Assembly: GCF_002803085.1 (NCBI RefSeq)
Contig: NZ_NNBJ01000008.1
Location: 299,487 to 363,486 of the forward strand
Source: Streptomyces sp. CB01201
Lineage (GTDB): Bacteria; Actinomycetota; Actinomycetes; Streptomycetales; Streptomycetaceae
Direction: 5' to 3'
Length of the DNA: 64,000 nucleotides
The notes below the pieces were generated by a model that ran no database searches, was not told the origin of the DNA, and saw only the letters and a list, made by a program, of their open reading frames with translations. The translations under genes were made by a program, and so were the position numbers. Every line of letters starts with the position of its first letter. Within the stretch, counting starts at the first letter, position 1. Positions 1-7,816 of the stretch are shown here, piece by piece.

Positions 1-2047
1 CGGAGGCGTCGACAACCCTCTGCGCCCCGCGCCTGCGGTGGGGTTCGACGGCGGCGATACGGCCCGCGCGCACCACGATGTCGACGTCCTCGCGCACCGA
101 TTCGCCCGTGCCGTCCCAGAGCCGGCCGGCGTGCACCACCGTGTCGGCGGGCGCCGGCCGGCGCTGGTCGAGCGGTACGCGCACGGTCCGCGCGCCGCCG
201 CCGTCGACGCCGATGAGCCGCAGCCGCGCGCCGGAGAGGTAGAGCAGCGTCCTGGAGTCGCCGGACCAGGACGGGTGGTCGGCCGGCTCGGTGGTGAGGG
301 TGCGCGGCGCGCCCTGAGGGGTGCCGTCGGGTGCGACGGGCAGGACACACAGCGCGGATTCGACGACGACCGCCATCCAGCGCCCGTCGGGCGACCACAC
401 GGGGCCGGAGTCGTAGCGGTCGGCAATGGAGACGTGCGGGGCCACGGCGTGCAGACGGTCGGCGCCGGTGGTGGTGTCGACGACCCGGATGACGTTGTAG
501 CCCTCGCGGAACCGCAGGTTGAGCCGGTTGCGGTCGCACAGGGCGAGATGGCGGCCGTCGGGTGACCAGCTGGGCCGTCCCGGCAGCCCGCCGGCGCCGA
601 GCGCCGACACCAGGACGCGGTCGGTACCGCTCGCGAGGTCCCGCACGACGAGCCGCCCCGACATGTCGATCGAGGCGAGCCGCCTGCCGTCGGGCGAGAG
701 CGCCGGATGCACCCGGCCGCCGGTCGCGAGCGCGCTCTCTGTGCCGTCGGCGAGATTGCGGCGGTAGATGCCGAACAGACCGTCCCGGTCGTCGGCGTAC
801 AGGAGCGAGCGCCCGTCGCGCGCCCAGACCGGCCCGAGCAGATAGCGCGTGGCCGACGACTGGCGCAGCCGCTCGGGCGGCCTGGATCCCGAAGTGTCCG
901 CGATCCAGAGCGAGTTGAGGGCGGCGAAGGCGATCTTCCGGCCGTCGGGCGACAGCGCGGGCAGATGGATGCCGCGCACCGGACGGACCCGCTCCTCGCC
1001 GAGGTCGTACGCCTTGACCTGATAGCGCGGCCGGTCGACGGGGAGCGCTCCCTCGAACGGGATCCGCTCGGGCTCGGCCGGCTCGTCCGGGCGCACCAGG
1101 GTGAACGTGCCGTCCACGGTGAGCAGCAGCGCGCCGTCATGCGTCCAGCGCGGGGGCATCGGCGCGATGTCCCCGGCGACGGGGACGGGTTTGCCGTCGA
1201 CGACCAGGGCACATGAGGCGTTGGGCGCGGGGGTGGTGCGCAGGTAGGCGAGGCGGTGGCCGTCGGGTGCCAGGGCCGGTGTCATGACCTGGGCGTTCTC
1301 GGTCTCGGTGTGCTCGATCGTGACCGCGCCCGTGCCCTGGGCGGGGACGGCGGCGACGGTCCTGGCGTCCACGCCGAGCCCGAACGGCGTGGTGACGGCC
1401 TTGGCCCGGACGAACAGGATCCGCTTGCCGTCGGGTGACCAGGTCGGGTCGAAGTCCTCGAACGGGCCGTCCTGGAGCGGGCCGTCCTGGCCGGAAAGCC
1501 CGGTGAGACGGGTCAACCGGCCGGTGGGCAGGTCGAGTACGTGGATGCGGTAGGGGCTGCCGGCCACCGGGTCGCCGCCGCGCTCGGAGGAGAAGGCGAT
1601 GCGCGTGCCGTCGGGCGACCAGGCGGGGCCGCGGTCGTCCCACGGGCCTTCGGTGCGTCGGCGCAGCTCGGATCCGTCGGGCCGCATGGTCCAGATGTGG
1701 TAGCCGCCGCCCTGGTACGCGCTGAACGCGATGAGCTCCCCGTCGGGGGCGTGCACGGGCCGGGTGGGTTCGAGCCCGGCCGGGGTGAGCGGCTCGGCCT
1801 TGCCGCCGGCGCGGGGCAGGGACCACAGGACGTCCTGGATCTCGGCGATCAGGTGGTCCCCCGCGGGTGAGAGGCTCGCGGCTCCGTTGGTGGCGGCCGT
1901 GAAGGACAGGGAGAGCCCGGTGCGCGGCGCGGCCAGGGCCGGGGCGGGCACGACGCCGACGGCGGTGACGGCCCCGGCGACGCCCGCGGCGGCGAGGAGT
2001 TGGCGGCGGGAGAGGGAGAGGGGAGTGGGGGTGTGGTCACGGTCCAT
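1..2047 (-). CDS. TolB-like propeller / amidohydrolase family protein (3' end outside window)
   Basis: The frame is open from an ATG at 2047 to the left edge, giving about 682 residues of a longer protein. The N-terminus carries a twin-arginine-type signal (SRRQLLAAAG, then an Ala-rich stretch ending near APALAAP), so it is probably exported. Repeated blades of the type W-S-P-D-G-[TK]-[RK]-I-x-F, for example near residues 140 and 205, mark a WD40/TolB (PD40) beta-propeller. The last visible residues (GRIAAVEPH, then RVVDAS) match the first strand of an amidohydrolase domain, so this is probably the propeller-amidohydrolase architecture of about 1,000 residues. The metal-binding residues lie beyond the edge, so activity cannot be judged. 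The substrate is unknown; peptidase or cyclic-amide hydrolase roles are known for relatives. Confidence 0.85.
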   Translation of the reverse strand, partial: MDRDHTPTPLSLSRRQLLAAAGVAGAVTAVGVVPAPALAAPRTGLSLSFTAATNGAASLSPAGDHLIAEIQDVLWSLPRAGGKAEPLTPAGLEPTRPVHAPDGELIAFSAYQGGGYHIWTMRPDGSELRRRTEGPWDDRGPAWSPDGTRIAFSSERGGDPVAGSPYRIHVLDLPTGRLTRLTGLSGQDGPLQDGPFEDFDPTWSPDGKRILFVRAKAVTTPFGLGVDARTVAAVPAQGTGAVTIEHTETENAQVMTPALAPDGHRLAYLRTTPAPNASCALVVDGKPVPVAGDIAPMPPRWTHDGALLLTVDGTFTLVRPDEPAEPERIPFEGALPVDRPRYQVKAYDLGEERVRPVRGIHLPALSPDGRKIAFAALNSLWIADTSGSRPPERLRQSSATRYLLGPVWARDGRSLLYADDRDGLFGIYRRNLADGTESALATGGRVHPALSPDGRRLASIDMSGRLVVRDLASGTDRVLVSALGAGGLPGRPSWSPDGRHLALCDRNRLNLRFREGYNVIRVVDTTTGADRLHAVAPHVSIADRYDSGPVWSPDGRWMAVVVESALCVLPVAPDGTPQGAPRTLTTEPADHPSWSGDSRTLLYLSGARLRLIGVDGGGARTVRVPLDQRRPAPADTVVHAGRLWDGTGESVREDVDIVVRAGRIAAVEPHRRRGAQRVVDAS

Positions 2048-2243
2048 GACAGAGCACGCTGGCGCACCGCGCGGCGCAGGGGCAACACCGCCATTCCCGC
2101 CAAACGGGTACGCCCGTCGCCAACCTCCCTGTGGGTCAGTCCTCTTGGGCAGACGCTCCTACGTGGCGGACGGGTCGGTCCTCCCCCGCCGCTCGACGCA
2201 CCCGCCGAGCGGGGGGAGGTGGCTGCGCTCGGCGGCGCGGCCC

Positions 2244-2624
2244 TTACTGGGGCTTGAAGGAGCGGATCTGGTAACTGCCCTGGAGGTTGCCGCCCTTGCC
2301 GGACTCGGTGGATCCGACGCGTGCGTTGTAGTTGGTCTGGGTGTAGTACTGCACGCGGTGCCCGGTCTTGTTCCACACCGACAGGACCTTCTTGCCCTGC
2401 TGGATGAAGGAACAGTTGTCCGCGGTGTTGGCCAGCTTGGACTGCGACCACTGGCAGCGGGTTCCCGAGCCGTTCCAGCCGCTGTAGATGCAGAAGTATC
2501 CGGACGTGCAGTTGTAGGCCGCCGCGCGGGCGGGTGCCGCGGGGGCCGCGGTCGCGGTCGGGACGACGCCCAGGGCGGCGACCACGGCTACGGAGGCGAC
2601 GGCGAACGAGTGGATACGACGCAT
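2244..2624 (-). CDS. Secreted peptidase-inhibitor family I36-like protein
   Basis: This 126-residue protein has a classical Sec signal: MRRI, a hydrophobic core, and an Ala-rich cleavage region around residues 27-35. The mature part has the pattern C-x5-C-x-Y-x3-N-G-x3-C followed by an N-x-A-D-N-C block. That matches the beta/gamma-crystallin-like I36 metalloprotease-inhibitor family (SMPI type) known from Streptomyces. Four cysteines could form two disulfides. It probably acts outside the cell on a secreted metalloprotease or binds calcium, but the target is not deducible here. It stands alone, with the exported TolB/amidohydrolase gene downstream on the same strand. The ATG at 2624 precedes the signal peptide directly. 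Confidence 0.8.
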   Translation of the reverse strand: MRRIHSFAVASVAVVAALGVVPTATAAPAAPARAAAYNCTSGYFCIYSGWNGSGTRCQWSQSKLANTADNCSFIQQGKKVLSVWNKTGHRVQYYTQTNYNARVGSTESGKGGNLQGSYQIRSFKPQ

Positions 2625-3017
2625 GGGAAGAACACCTCTTTCTCGTCGGCGGTCCCCCGGTCCGGGCCTCGCGGGCCGGCCGCGGAGGATCGCGTGGGCG
2701 CGGGAAGGCCGGGACGAACGGCCCGCCGATGCGGCCGCCGATGGGCCCGCCCCGCGAAAACACCGCCCAGTATTTCGTCGCGCCCGGGCCGCCAGCAGGG
2801 CATTTCACGCCGTCCGGGCCGGTGCGGGGGCAGACGGGCGCGCACTCCGGTGGTGCGCCGGTGCCCACTCCGCTCGCCCCGCGACCGTTCGTTGGGGCGG
2901 ACGGGTGATATCCGGTGCCGTGCACGGCGGGGCGCGTGCGCGGCGCCTCGCGGACATGAAAGGGAGTCCCCCAGAGATCCAATTTGTATGACAATCATTC
3001 GAGCCAGAGGAACGCAT
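2625..3017. other. Intergenic region between divergent genes
   Basis: About 390 bp between the inhibitor gene (minus) and the LAETA surface protein (plus). No coding frame is convincing. The 30 bp before the plus-strand gene are unusually AT-rich (around 2978-3001) and contain TGACAATCATT at 2989-2999, which resembles one half of a Zur-type operator. The other half is poor, so it is only a weak candidate. The plus-strand gene has an AGAGGA ribosome-binding site at 3006-3011. Confidence 0.5.
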
Positions 3018-3632
3018 ATGCCTGCCCCAGCTCTTCACGCCCTGACCGCCGTGCCCGCGCTCCGCAGTCCGCGCACGCGCGTCGCCGCCCTCGCGGCGCT
3101 CACCGCCGCGGGAACCATCCTGTCGGGCGCGCCCACGGCCTTCGCCGCCCCCGGCGACAACGGCGACGTCAAGATCCACGCGATGGGTACGCAGTTCACG
3201 GACCAGCGCAACGAGCCCAAGGTCTGCGGCTTCTACCTGGACGCCTTCAACTTCGACACCGTCCAGAGCGTCACGTATCAGATCAGCACCCAGCCCGCCA
3301 GAGCGGGCGGCGCCTCGCTGTCCGGCACCCTCCAACTCGCCACCGGCACCGGCCACTCCGCGCCCCTGACGCTGCCCGACGGGCAGTACAAGCTCGTCTG
3401 GAACATCGTCGGCGGCAAGGGCGCGGGCAAGCAGAAGGTCTTCGACGTCGCGTGCAAGACGGCCGCCGGCAGCCGCGTGGCACCGCACGGCGGCGTGCCC
3501 GCGGGCGGCGGCGGTCTCGCCGAGACCGCCGGTGTCCCGCAGGCCGGTGCGGTGGCCGGCGTGGGGCTCGTCTCGGTCGCCGGGGTGCTCTACATCCGCC
3601 GCCTGCGCCGCCGCCCCGATGGCGCAGCGTAG
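3018..3632 (+). CDS. Secreted cell-wall-anchored-type protein with LAETA sorting signal
   Basis: 204 residues. The ATG at 3018 has AGAGGA six bases upstream. A long signal peptide ends near residue 43 (ALTAAGTIL... AFA|AP). The mature domain (about 50-150) has two cysteines (70 and 146) likely to pair, and a beta-rich look. The C-terminus is a sorting signal: LAETA at 167-171, a hydrophobic helix about 175-193, then RRLRRR at 194-199. Streptomyces class E/F sortase substrates usually carry LAxTG, so Ala in the last place is unusual. The stop codon lies inside the next gene, which encodes a sortase, with a 14-bp overlap. That strongly implies an enzyme-substrate pair. The function of the surface domain is unknown. 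Confidence 0.85.
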   Translation: MPAPALHALTAVPALRSPRTRVAALAALTAAGTILSGAPTAFAAPGDNGDVKIHAMGTQFTDQRNEPKVCGFYLDAFNFDTVQSVTYQISTQPARAGGASLSGTLQLATGTGHSAPLTLPDGQYKLVWNIVGGKGAGKQKVFDVACKTAAGSRVAPHGGVPAGGGGLAETAGVPQAGAVAGVGLVSVAGVLYIRRLRRRPDGAA

Positions 3633-4344
3633 CGGCGCCCCCCTCACCCGGCGCCGGACGCGCGCCTACCGCCTGACGCGGACGGCCGCGCTGACGCTGT
3701 CCCTGGTGGTGGGCGGCGTCTGGTGGGCGCAGGACGACGAGGGCACGGTGCCGGCGGCGGCCGGGCCCCACGACGGCGGGGTTGCGGTGGCGTCCGCCGG
3801 CGACAGCCGGGGACCGGCCGCCACACGTTCGCCGGCGCCGGCCGCGCTGCCGCCGTCCCCCGCGGTGTCGCTGACGGTTCCGCACCTCGGCATCGAGGCC
3901 CCGGTCGTCCCCCTGGGCCTGGACGCCGAGCGCCGCCTCACCACCCCGCCCGTGGACGACGCCAAGGTCGTGGGCTGGTACCAAGGCGGCCCGTCCCCGG
4001 GCGAATCGGGGACGGCCGTCGCCGTCGGGCACCGCGACACCAGGACCGGGCCCGCCGTCTTCGCCGCGCTGCGGACGCTGCGCCCCGGCCGCACGATCGA
4101 GGCGCGCCGCGCGGACGGCAGGATCGCCGTGTACACGGTGGACAAGGTCACGACGTACGAGAAGGCGCACTTCCCCGACCAGGAGGTCTACGGATCGACG
4201 GGCCGGCCGGAGCTGCGCGTGATCACCTGCGGTGGCCGGTTCAGCACGCAGACGGGGTACGAGAGCAACCTCGTCGTCTTCGCCCATCTCACCCAGGTCC
4301 GCGCCTTCCCGAACCACCCGGCCCGTCGGGGCGGCCGGGCCTAG
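3619..4344 (+). CDS. Class F sortase
   Basis: 241 residues from an ATG at 3619 that overlaps the preceding surface-protein gene by 14 bp (translational coupling likely). One N-terminal membrane anchor lies at about 22-38, followed by a Pro/Ala-rich linker and the sortase barrel from about residue 84. The catalytic histidine is H138 in AVGHRDT and the catalytic cysteine is C204 in VITCGG, the TCGG pattern being class F. The region after the cysteine (FSTQTGYESNLVVFAHL) has no obvious arginine where family members usually carry one; the only candidate is R207 immediately after CGG. It should attach the upstream LAETA protein to the wall or act in its assembly. Activity is likely but the missing arginine leaves doubt. 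Confidence 0.88.
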   Translation: MAQRSGAPLTRRRTRAYRLTRTAALTLSLVVGGVWWAQDDEGTVPAAAGPHDGGVAVASAGDSRGPAATRSPAPAALPPSPAVSLTVPHLGIEAPVVPLGLDAERRLTTPPVDDAKVVGWYQGGPSPGESGTAVAVGHRDTRTGPAVFAALRTLRPGRTIEARRADGRIAVYTVDKVTTYEKAHFPDQEVYGSTGRPELRVITCGGRFSTQTGYESNLVVFAHLTQVRAFPNHPARRGGRA

Positions 4345-4474
4345 GGCCTGTCCGGCGGGCCTTGTGCGGGACGCGTGGCCCCCAGCGGGACACCAGTAGC
4401 GGGACGGCCGAAGTGCCGCATCTTTTCCGGCCACGGCTCTAGGAACCTCAGGTCCGTCTCGCTACCCTCCGCGC

Positions 4475-5557
4475 ATGATTTCCACGGTTGTCTGGGGCAC
4501 CGGCAATGTCGGGCGTGCGGCGATACGCGCCGTCGAGGCCCATCCCGCGCTGGAACTCTCGGCGGTACTCGTCCACGACCCCGCCAAGGTGGGCCGCGAC
4601 GCCGCTCAACTCGCAGGTATGGACGGCAGGTCGGGGATCGCCGCGACCGACGACATCGCGGCCGTCCTCGCCTCGGGGCCCCGCGCGGTGGTGTACGCCG
4701 CCTCCGGCGACATCCGGCCCGACGAGGCCCTCGCCGACGTCACTCGCGCGATCCGGGCCGGGGCCGTGGTCGTCACCCCCGCCCTGTATCCGCTGTACGA
4801 CCACCGCAGCGCGCCGCCCGAGTTCCGGGACCCGGTGCTCGCCGCGGTCGCCGCGGGCGGCGGATCGCTGTTCGTCTCGGGCGTGGACCCGGGCTGGGGC
4901 AACGACGTCCTGCCCCTGCTGATCAGCGGCCTCGGCTCTACGGTGGACGCGATCCGCTGCCAGGAGGTCTTCGACTACTCCACCTACGACCAGGAGGAGT
5001 CGGTCCGCCACCTGATCGGCATGGGACATCCGATGGACTACGCGCCCCTGATGCTCGCACCGTCCATTCCGACCATGGTGTGGGGTGGCCAACTCCGGCT
5101 CATGGCAAGGGCATTGGGCGTCGAGCTCGACGACATCCGGGAGACCCTGGAGCGCCGCGCGCTGGACGCCACCGTCGACACCCGCACGATGGGCACCTTC
5201 GAGGCGGGCACGCAGGGTGCCGTCCGGTTCGAGGTGCAGGGCATCGTCGAGGGCGAACCACGCATCGTCATCGAGCACATCACCCGCATCCACCCCTCCT
5301 GCGCCCCGGACTGGCCGGCGCCGCCCGACGGCGGCGACGGGGCGCACCGCGTCGTGATCGAGGGGCGCCCGCGCATCGAGGTCACCGTCGAGGCGACCGA
5401 CGAGGGCGAGAACCGCTCGGCGGGCGGCAACGCCACCGCGATGGGCCGTCTGGTGAACGCCATCGACTGGCTGGCCGAGGCGGAGCCCGGGCTCTACGAC
5501 GCGCTCGACGTCCCACTGCGCCCGGCAGTCGGCAGGCTCGGAAGGAAGCAACGATGA
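4475..5557 (+). CDS. DapB-like NAD(P)-binding dehydrogenase
   Basis: 360 residues. The N-terminal Rossmann motif VVWGTGNVGRAAIRA (residues 5-19) is followed by the fold of dihydrodipicolinate-reductase-like proteins that includes 2,4-diaminopentanoate dehydrogenase and many uncharacterised actinobacterial relatives. It lacks the lysine-pathway DapB signature, so it is not assigned to diaminopimelate synthesis. The stop overlaps the next start (ATGA at 5554-5557), so it is co-transcribed and probably coupled with the carboxymuconolactone-decarboxylase-like gene. Such pairs occur in catabolic clusters, but the substrate cannot be inferred. The start is the first ATG after an untranslated leader of mixed composition, without a strong Shine-Dalgarno sequence. 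Confidence 0.75.
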   Translation: MISTVVWGTGNVGRAAIRAVEAHPALELSAVLVHDPAKVGRDAAQLAGMDGRSGIAATDDIAAVLASGPRAVVYAASGDIRPDEALADVTRAIRAGAVVVTPALYPLYDHRSAPPEFRDPVLAAVAAGGGSLFVSGVDPGWGNDVLPLLISGLGSTVDAIRCQEVFDYSTYDQEESVRHLIGMGHPMDYAPLMLAPSIPTMVWGGQLRLMARALGVELDDIRETLERRALDATVDTRTMGTFEAGTQGAVRFEVQGIVEGEPRIVIEHITRIHPSCAPDWPAPPDGGDGAHRVVIEGRPRIEVTVEATDEGENRSAGGNATAMGRLVNAIDWLAEAEPGLYDALDVPLRPAVGRLGRKQR

Positions 5558-6036
5558 TGAGGATCGACATCCCCGAGGGCCAGGAGCCCATCGGGTACGT
5601 GTGGGGCGACATGGTCCCCGGCATCGGCATGGCCGCCGCGAACTTCTCCCTGTCCGTGTACGCCCACACCACCCTGGGGCTGCGGGAGTTCGAGGCGGCC
5701 CGGCTGCGCATCGCACAGATCAACGGCTGCCAGTTCTGCCTGGACTGGCGCACCGACCGGGACGGCGAGAAGGTCGAGGAGGGCTTCGCCGAGGCGGTCT
5801 CCGAGTGGCGCACCACCGACGCCTTCGACGACCGCACCCGGCTCGCCGCCGAGTACGCCGAGCGGTACGCGGTGGACCACCATGGGCTCGACGACGAGTT
5901 CTGGGCGCGGATGACCGCGCACTACAGCCAGGTGGAGATCGTGGAGCTGAGCATGAGTCTCGGCTCGTGGCTGGCGTTCGGCCGGCTCAACCACGTGCTC
6001 GGCCTCGACTCCGTGTGCGTCCTTCCGACGCACTGA
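5554..6036 (+). CDS. Carboxymuconolactone decarboxylase / AhpD-like protein
   Basis: 160 residues. The start ATG at 5554 overlaps the preceding stop by four bases, with GAAGGAA upstream inside the previous gene. The motif INGCQFCLDWR places a CxxC pair at C59 and C62, the redox-active site of the AhpD/CMD helical family. A downstream histidine-containing helix is typical. Proteins of this kind act as peroxidase-linked disulfide reductases or as decarboxylases. The CxxC favours a redox role. It forms a two-gene operon with the DapB-like dehydrogenase and ends at a strong hairpin shared with the convergent cholesterol oxidase gene. Confidence 0.8.
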   Translation: MMRIDIPEGQEPIGYVWGDMVPGIGMAAANFSLSVYAHTTLGLREFEAARLRIAQINGCQFCLDWRTDRDGEKVEEGFAEAVSEWRTTDAFDDRTRLAAEYAERYAVDHHGLDDEFWARMTAHYSQVEIVELSMSLGSWLAFGRLNHVLGLDSVCVLPTH

Positions 6037-6039
6037 AAC

Positions 6040-6067
6040 GGGGCCGCCCGCTGTCCCGGGCGGCCCC
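6040..6067. terminator. Bidirectional hairpin terminator
   Basis: A perfect 11-bp GC stem (6040-6050 pairs with 6057-6067) with a 6-nt loop lies 4 bp after the stop of the plus-strand gene and 12 bp before the end of the convergent minus-strand cholesterol oxidase gene. It can serve both. There is no U-tract, as is common in Streptomyces. Confidence 0.75.
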
Positions 6068-6078
6068 GCGTTCTGCCG

Positions 6079-7725
6079 TCACCTGAGGTCGACGGCGATG
6101 ATCTTCTCGATGTTCCGTTCGGCGAGCGCCGTGATGGTGACGAACGGATTCACGCTGGTGTTGCCGGGGATGAGCGAGCCGTCGATCACGTACAGGCCCG
6201 GATACCCTTGCAGCCGCCCGTAGTTGTCGGTGGCCTTGTTCAGGACCGCGCCGCCCAGCGGGTGGTAGGTGAGGGTGTCGTTCCAGATCTTGTAGACGCC
6301 GAACAGGTCGGTGCGGTAGATGGTCCCCTCGGTGGCGTTGATCTTGTCGAAGATCGTCTTCGCCATGTCGATGGACGCCTGCTTCCAGGCGGTCTGCCAG
6401 TCCAGGTCGACCCGGCCGGCCGTGGGGTTCCAGGAGAACGTGCCGCGGTTGGGGTTCTTGGTGATCGACAGGTAGAACGAGGCGTACGTCTCGATGCCGG
6501 TGGGCAGCGGTGCCACCTCGGCGAACGCGCCTCCCGCGTTCCAGTTGTCGATGCCGCCGCACGGGATGGACGCCTGGACCTTGCCGGTGGGGTCCCACAT
6601 GTAGTTGGCCCGGCCGCACATCACATTGCCGTTGTCGCCCCAGCCGCGGCCGATCTCGCCGTTCAGGTTGGGCAGGGCGCCGGTGGCCTTCAGCTTGACG
6701 AGGAGTTTGCTGGTGCCGACGCTGCCCGCCGCGAAGAACACCTTGTCCGCCGTGACGGTCTTGGTGGCGGTGACATCGCCGTTGGTGTTGAGCTGCTCGA
6801 TGACGACGGTGTAGCCGCCGCCGGAGCCCGGCGAGACCGAAGTCACCCGGTGCAGCGGGGAGATGGTGACGCGGCCGGTCGACCTGGCCTGGGCCAGATA
6901 GGTCTTCTGGAGGGACTTCTTGCCGTAGTTGTTGCCGTACAGGATCTCGCCCGCCACGGCCGACTTGGGAACCGTCCCGGCGGACTCCTGCTTCATGTAG
7001 TCCCAGTCGTACACGTCCGGCACGAACACGAAGGGGAAGCCGGAGCGCTGGGCCTGCTTGCGGCCGACGCGGGCGAACTGGTAGCAGTCCACCGTGTCGA
7101 ACCAGGCGGGGTCGATGAGCCCCGAGCCGAGCCCGGCGTTGGCGCGCGGATAGTAGGTGTTGTACATCTCGTCGGGGTTGACCGACGGGAGGATGGCGCC
7201 GAAGTTCTCGCGCTTGGGTGTGACCGCCATACCGCCGTTGACCAGTGAGCCGCCGCCGACGCCCCGGCCCTGGTAGACGGTGATGCCGCTGAAGTCCTCG
7301 GCGTCCAGGATCCCGGTGTAGCGGGGGATGTCCCGGTCGATCGGGATGCCGAAGAAGTTGCTCAGCGGCTGCTTGGTCTTGGTGCGCAGCCAGTACGAGC
7401 GGTAGTCCGGCGAGGTCGTGTTGCAGAAGATCTTGCCGTCCGATCCGGGCGTGTCCCAGGCCATGCCCATCTCGACCATCTGCACGTCGACGCCGGCCTG
7501 GGCGAGGCGCAGCGCCGCGACCGAACCGCCGTACCCGGTGCCGATCACGAGGGCCGGGACATGTGCGCCGTCGCCGATGGCGGCCGCCCGGGCGCTGGTT
7601 CCGGCGAAGGCCGAGGAGCCGTGGCCCACCAGCGCCGCCGCGCCGAGGATAGAACCTGTTCCAGCGATGAATCTCCGCCGCGAAACACCCTGGGAACCCG
7701 AATGTTGCATGGTAGTGTCACTCAT
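6079..7725 (-). CDS. choA: Cholesterol oxidase (GMC-type, FAD, Tat-exported)
   Basis: 548 residues. The ATG at 7725 has GAGGA upstream; a second in-frame ATG follows five codons later. The Tat signal SRRRFIAG is at residues 15-22. The FAD motif GTGYGG is at 62-67. The active-site residues of Streptomyces/Brevibacterium class I cholesterol oxidases are all visible: E403 in FAEVAP, H488 in YHPLGG and N526 in SVNPFVTITALAERN. The enzyme oxidises 3-beta-hydroxysterols to 3-keto-4-enes with H2O2 release, extracellularly. Unlike the SA-COO locus, no P450 partner lies next to it. Two KstR-like palindromes, one just upstream and one inside the signal-peptide region, suggest repression relieved by sterol metabolites. 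Confidence 0.95.
   Translation of the reverse strand: MSDTTMQHSGSQGVSRRRFIAGTGSILGAAALVGHGSSAFAGTSARAAAIGDGAHVPALVIGTGYGGSVAALRLAQAGVDVQMVEMGMAWDTPGSDGKIFCNTTSPDYRSYWLRTKTKQPLSNFFGIPIDRDIPRYTGILDAEDFSGITVYQGRGVGGGSLVNGGMAVTPKRENFGAILPSVNPDEMYNTYYPRANAGLGSGLIDPAWFDTVDCYQFARVGRKQAQRSGFPFVFVPDVYDWDYMKQESAGTVPKSAVAGEILYGNNYGKKSLQKTYLAQARSTGRVTISPLHRVTSVSPGSGGGYTVVIEQLNTNGDVTATKTVTADKVFFAAGSVGTSKLLVKLKATGALPNLNGEIGRGWGDNGNVMCGRANYMWDPTGKVQASIPCGGIDNWNAGGAFAEVAPLPTGIETYASFYLSITKNPNRGTFSWNPTAGRVDLDWQTAWKQASIDMAKTIFDKINATEGTIYRTDLFGVYKIWNDTLTYHPLGGAVLNKATDNYGRLQGYPGLYVIDGSLIPGNTSVNPFVTITALAERNIEKIIAVDLR
7650..7663. promoter_or_regulatory. KstR-like palindrome inside choA 5' end
   Basis: The 14 bases at 7650-7663 fit TnnAACnnGTTnnA exactly (core AGAACCTGTTCC). 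This is the form of the KstR operator of actinobacterial sterol catabolism as I recall it. It lies in codons about 21-25 of choA. It may be coincidence, but its near-identical partner upstream argues otherwise. Confidence 0.4.
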
Positions 7726-7751
7726 GTGACATTCCTCACTCTCGATGGAGT

Positions 7752-7765
7752 GAGAACAGGTTCTA
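7752..7765. promoter_or_regulatory. KstR-like palindrome upstream of choA
   Basis: AGAACAGGTTCT at 7753-7764 is a perfect 12-bp inverted repeat 28 bp upstream of the choA start. On the minus strand it reads AGAACCTGTTCT, 11 of 12 bases identical to the intragenic site 102 bp away. It matches 13 of 14 positions if the outer T is relaxed. A steroid-responsive TetR repressor site is the natural reading; no such repressor is encoded in the window. Confidence 0.45.
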
Positions 7766-7816
7766 CTGGCGCTGGCGTGATAAGTCACTAGATACCTGGA
7801 GGTAACTTCTGGCTCG

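Noticed and set aside
1765..1790. GGTTCGAGCCC resembling a tRNA T-loop
   Set aside because: It is inside the coding frame of the propeller protein with no cloverleaf around it; no tRNA was recognised in the window.
2989..3004. TGACAATCATT near 3000 as a Zur operator
   Set aside because: Only the left half fits; the right arm (CGAGC) breaks the symmetry, so it is mentioned only as a weak candidate in the intergenic note.
4343..4371. CTAGGGCCTGTCCGGCGGGCC after the sortase gene as an insertion-sequence end
   Set aside because: It is a short sequence found often in Streptomyces intergenic regions; no transposase or inverted partner is present.
7753..7764. AGAACAGGTTCT as a steroid-hormone-type response element
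   Set aside because: The resemblance to the eukaryotic element is coincidence; the KstR reading fits the organism and gene.
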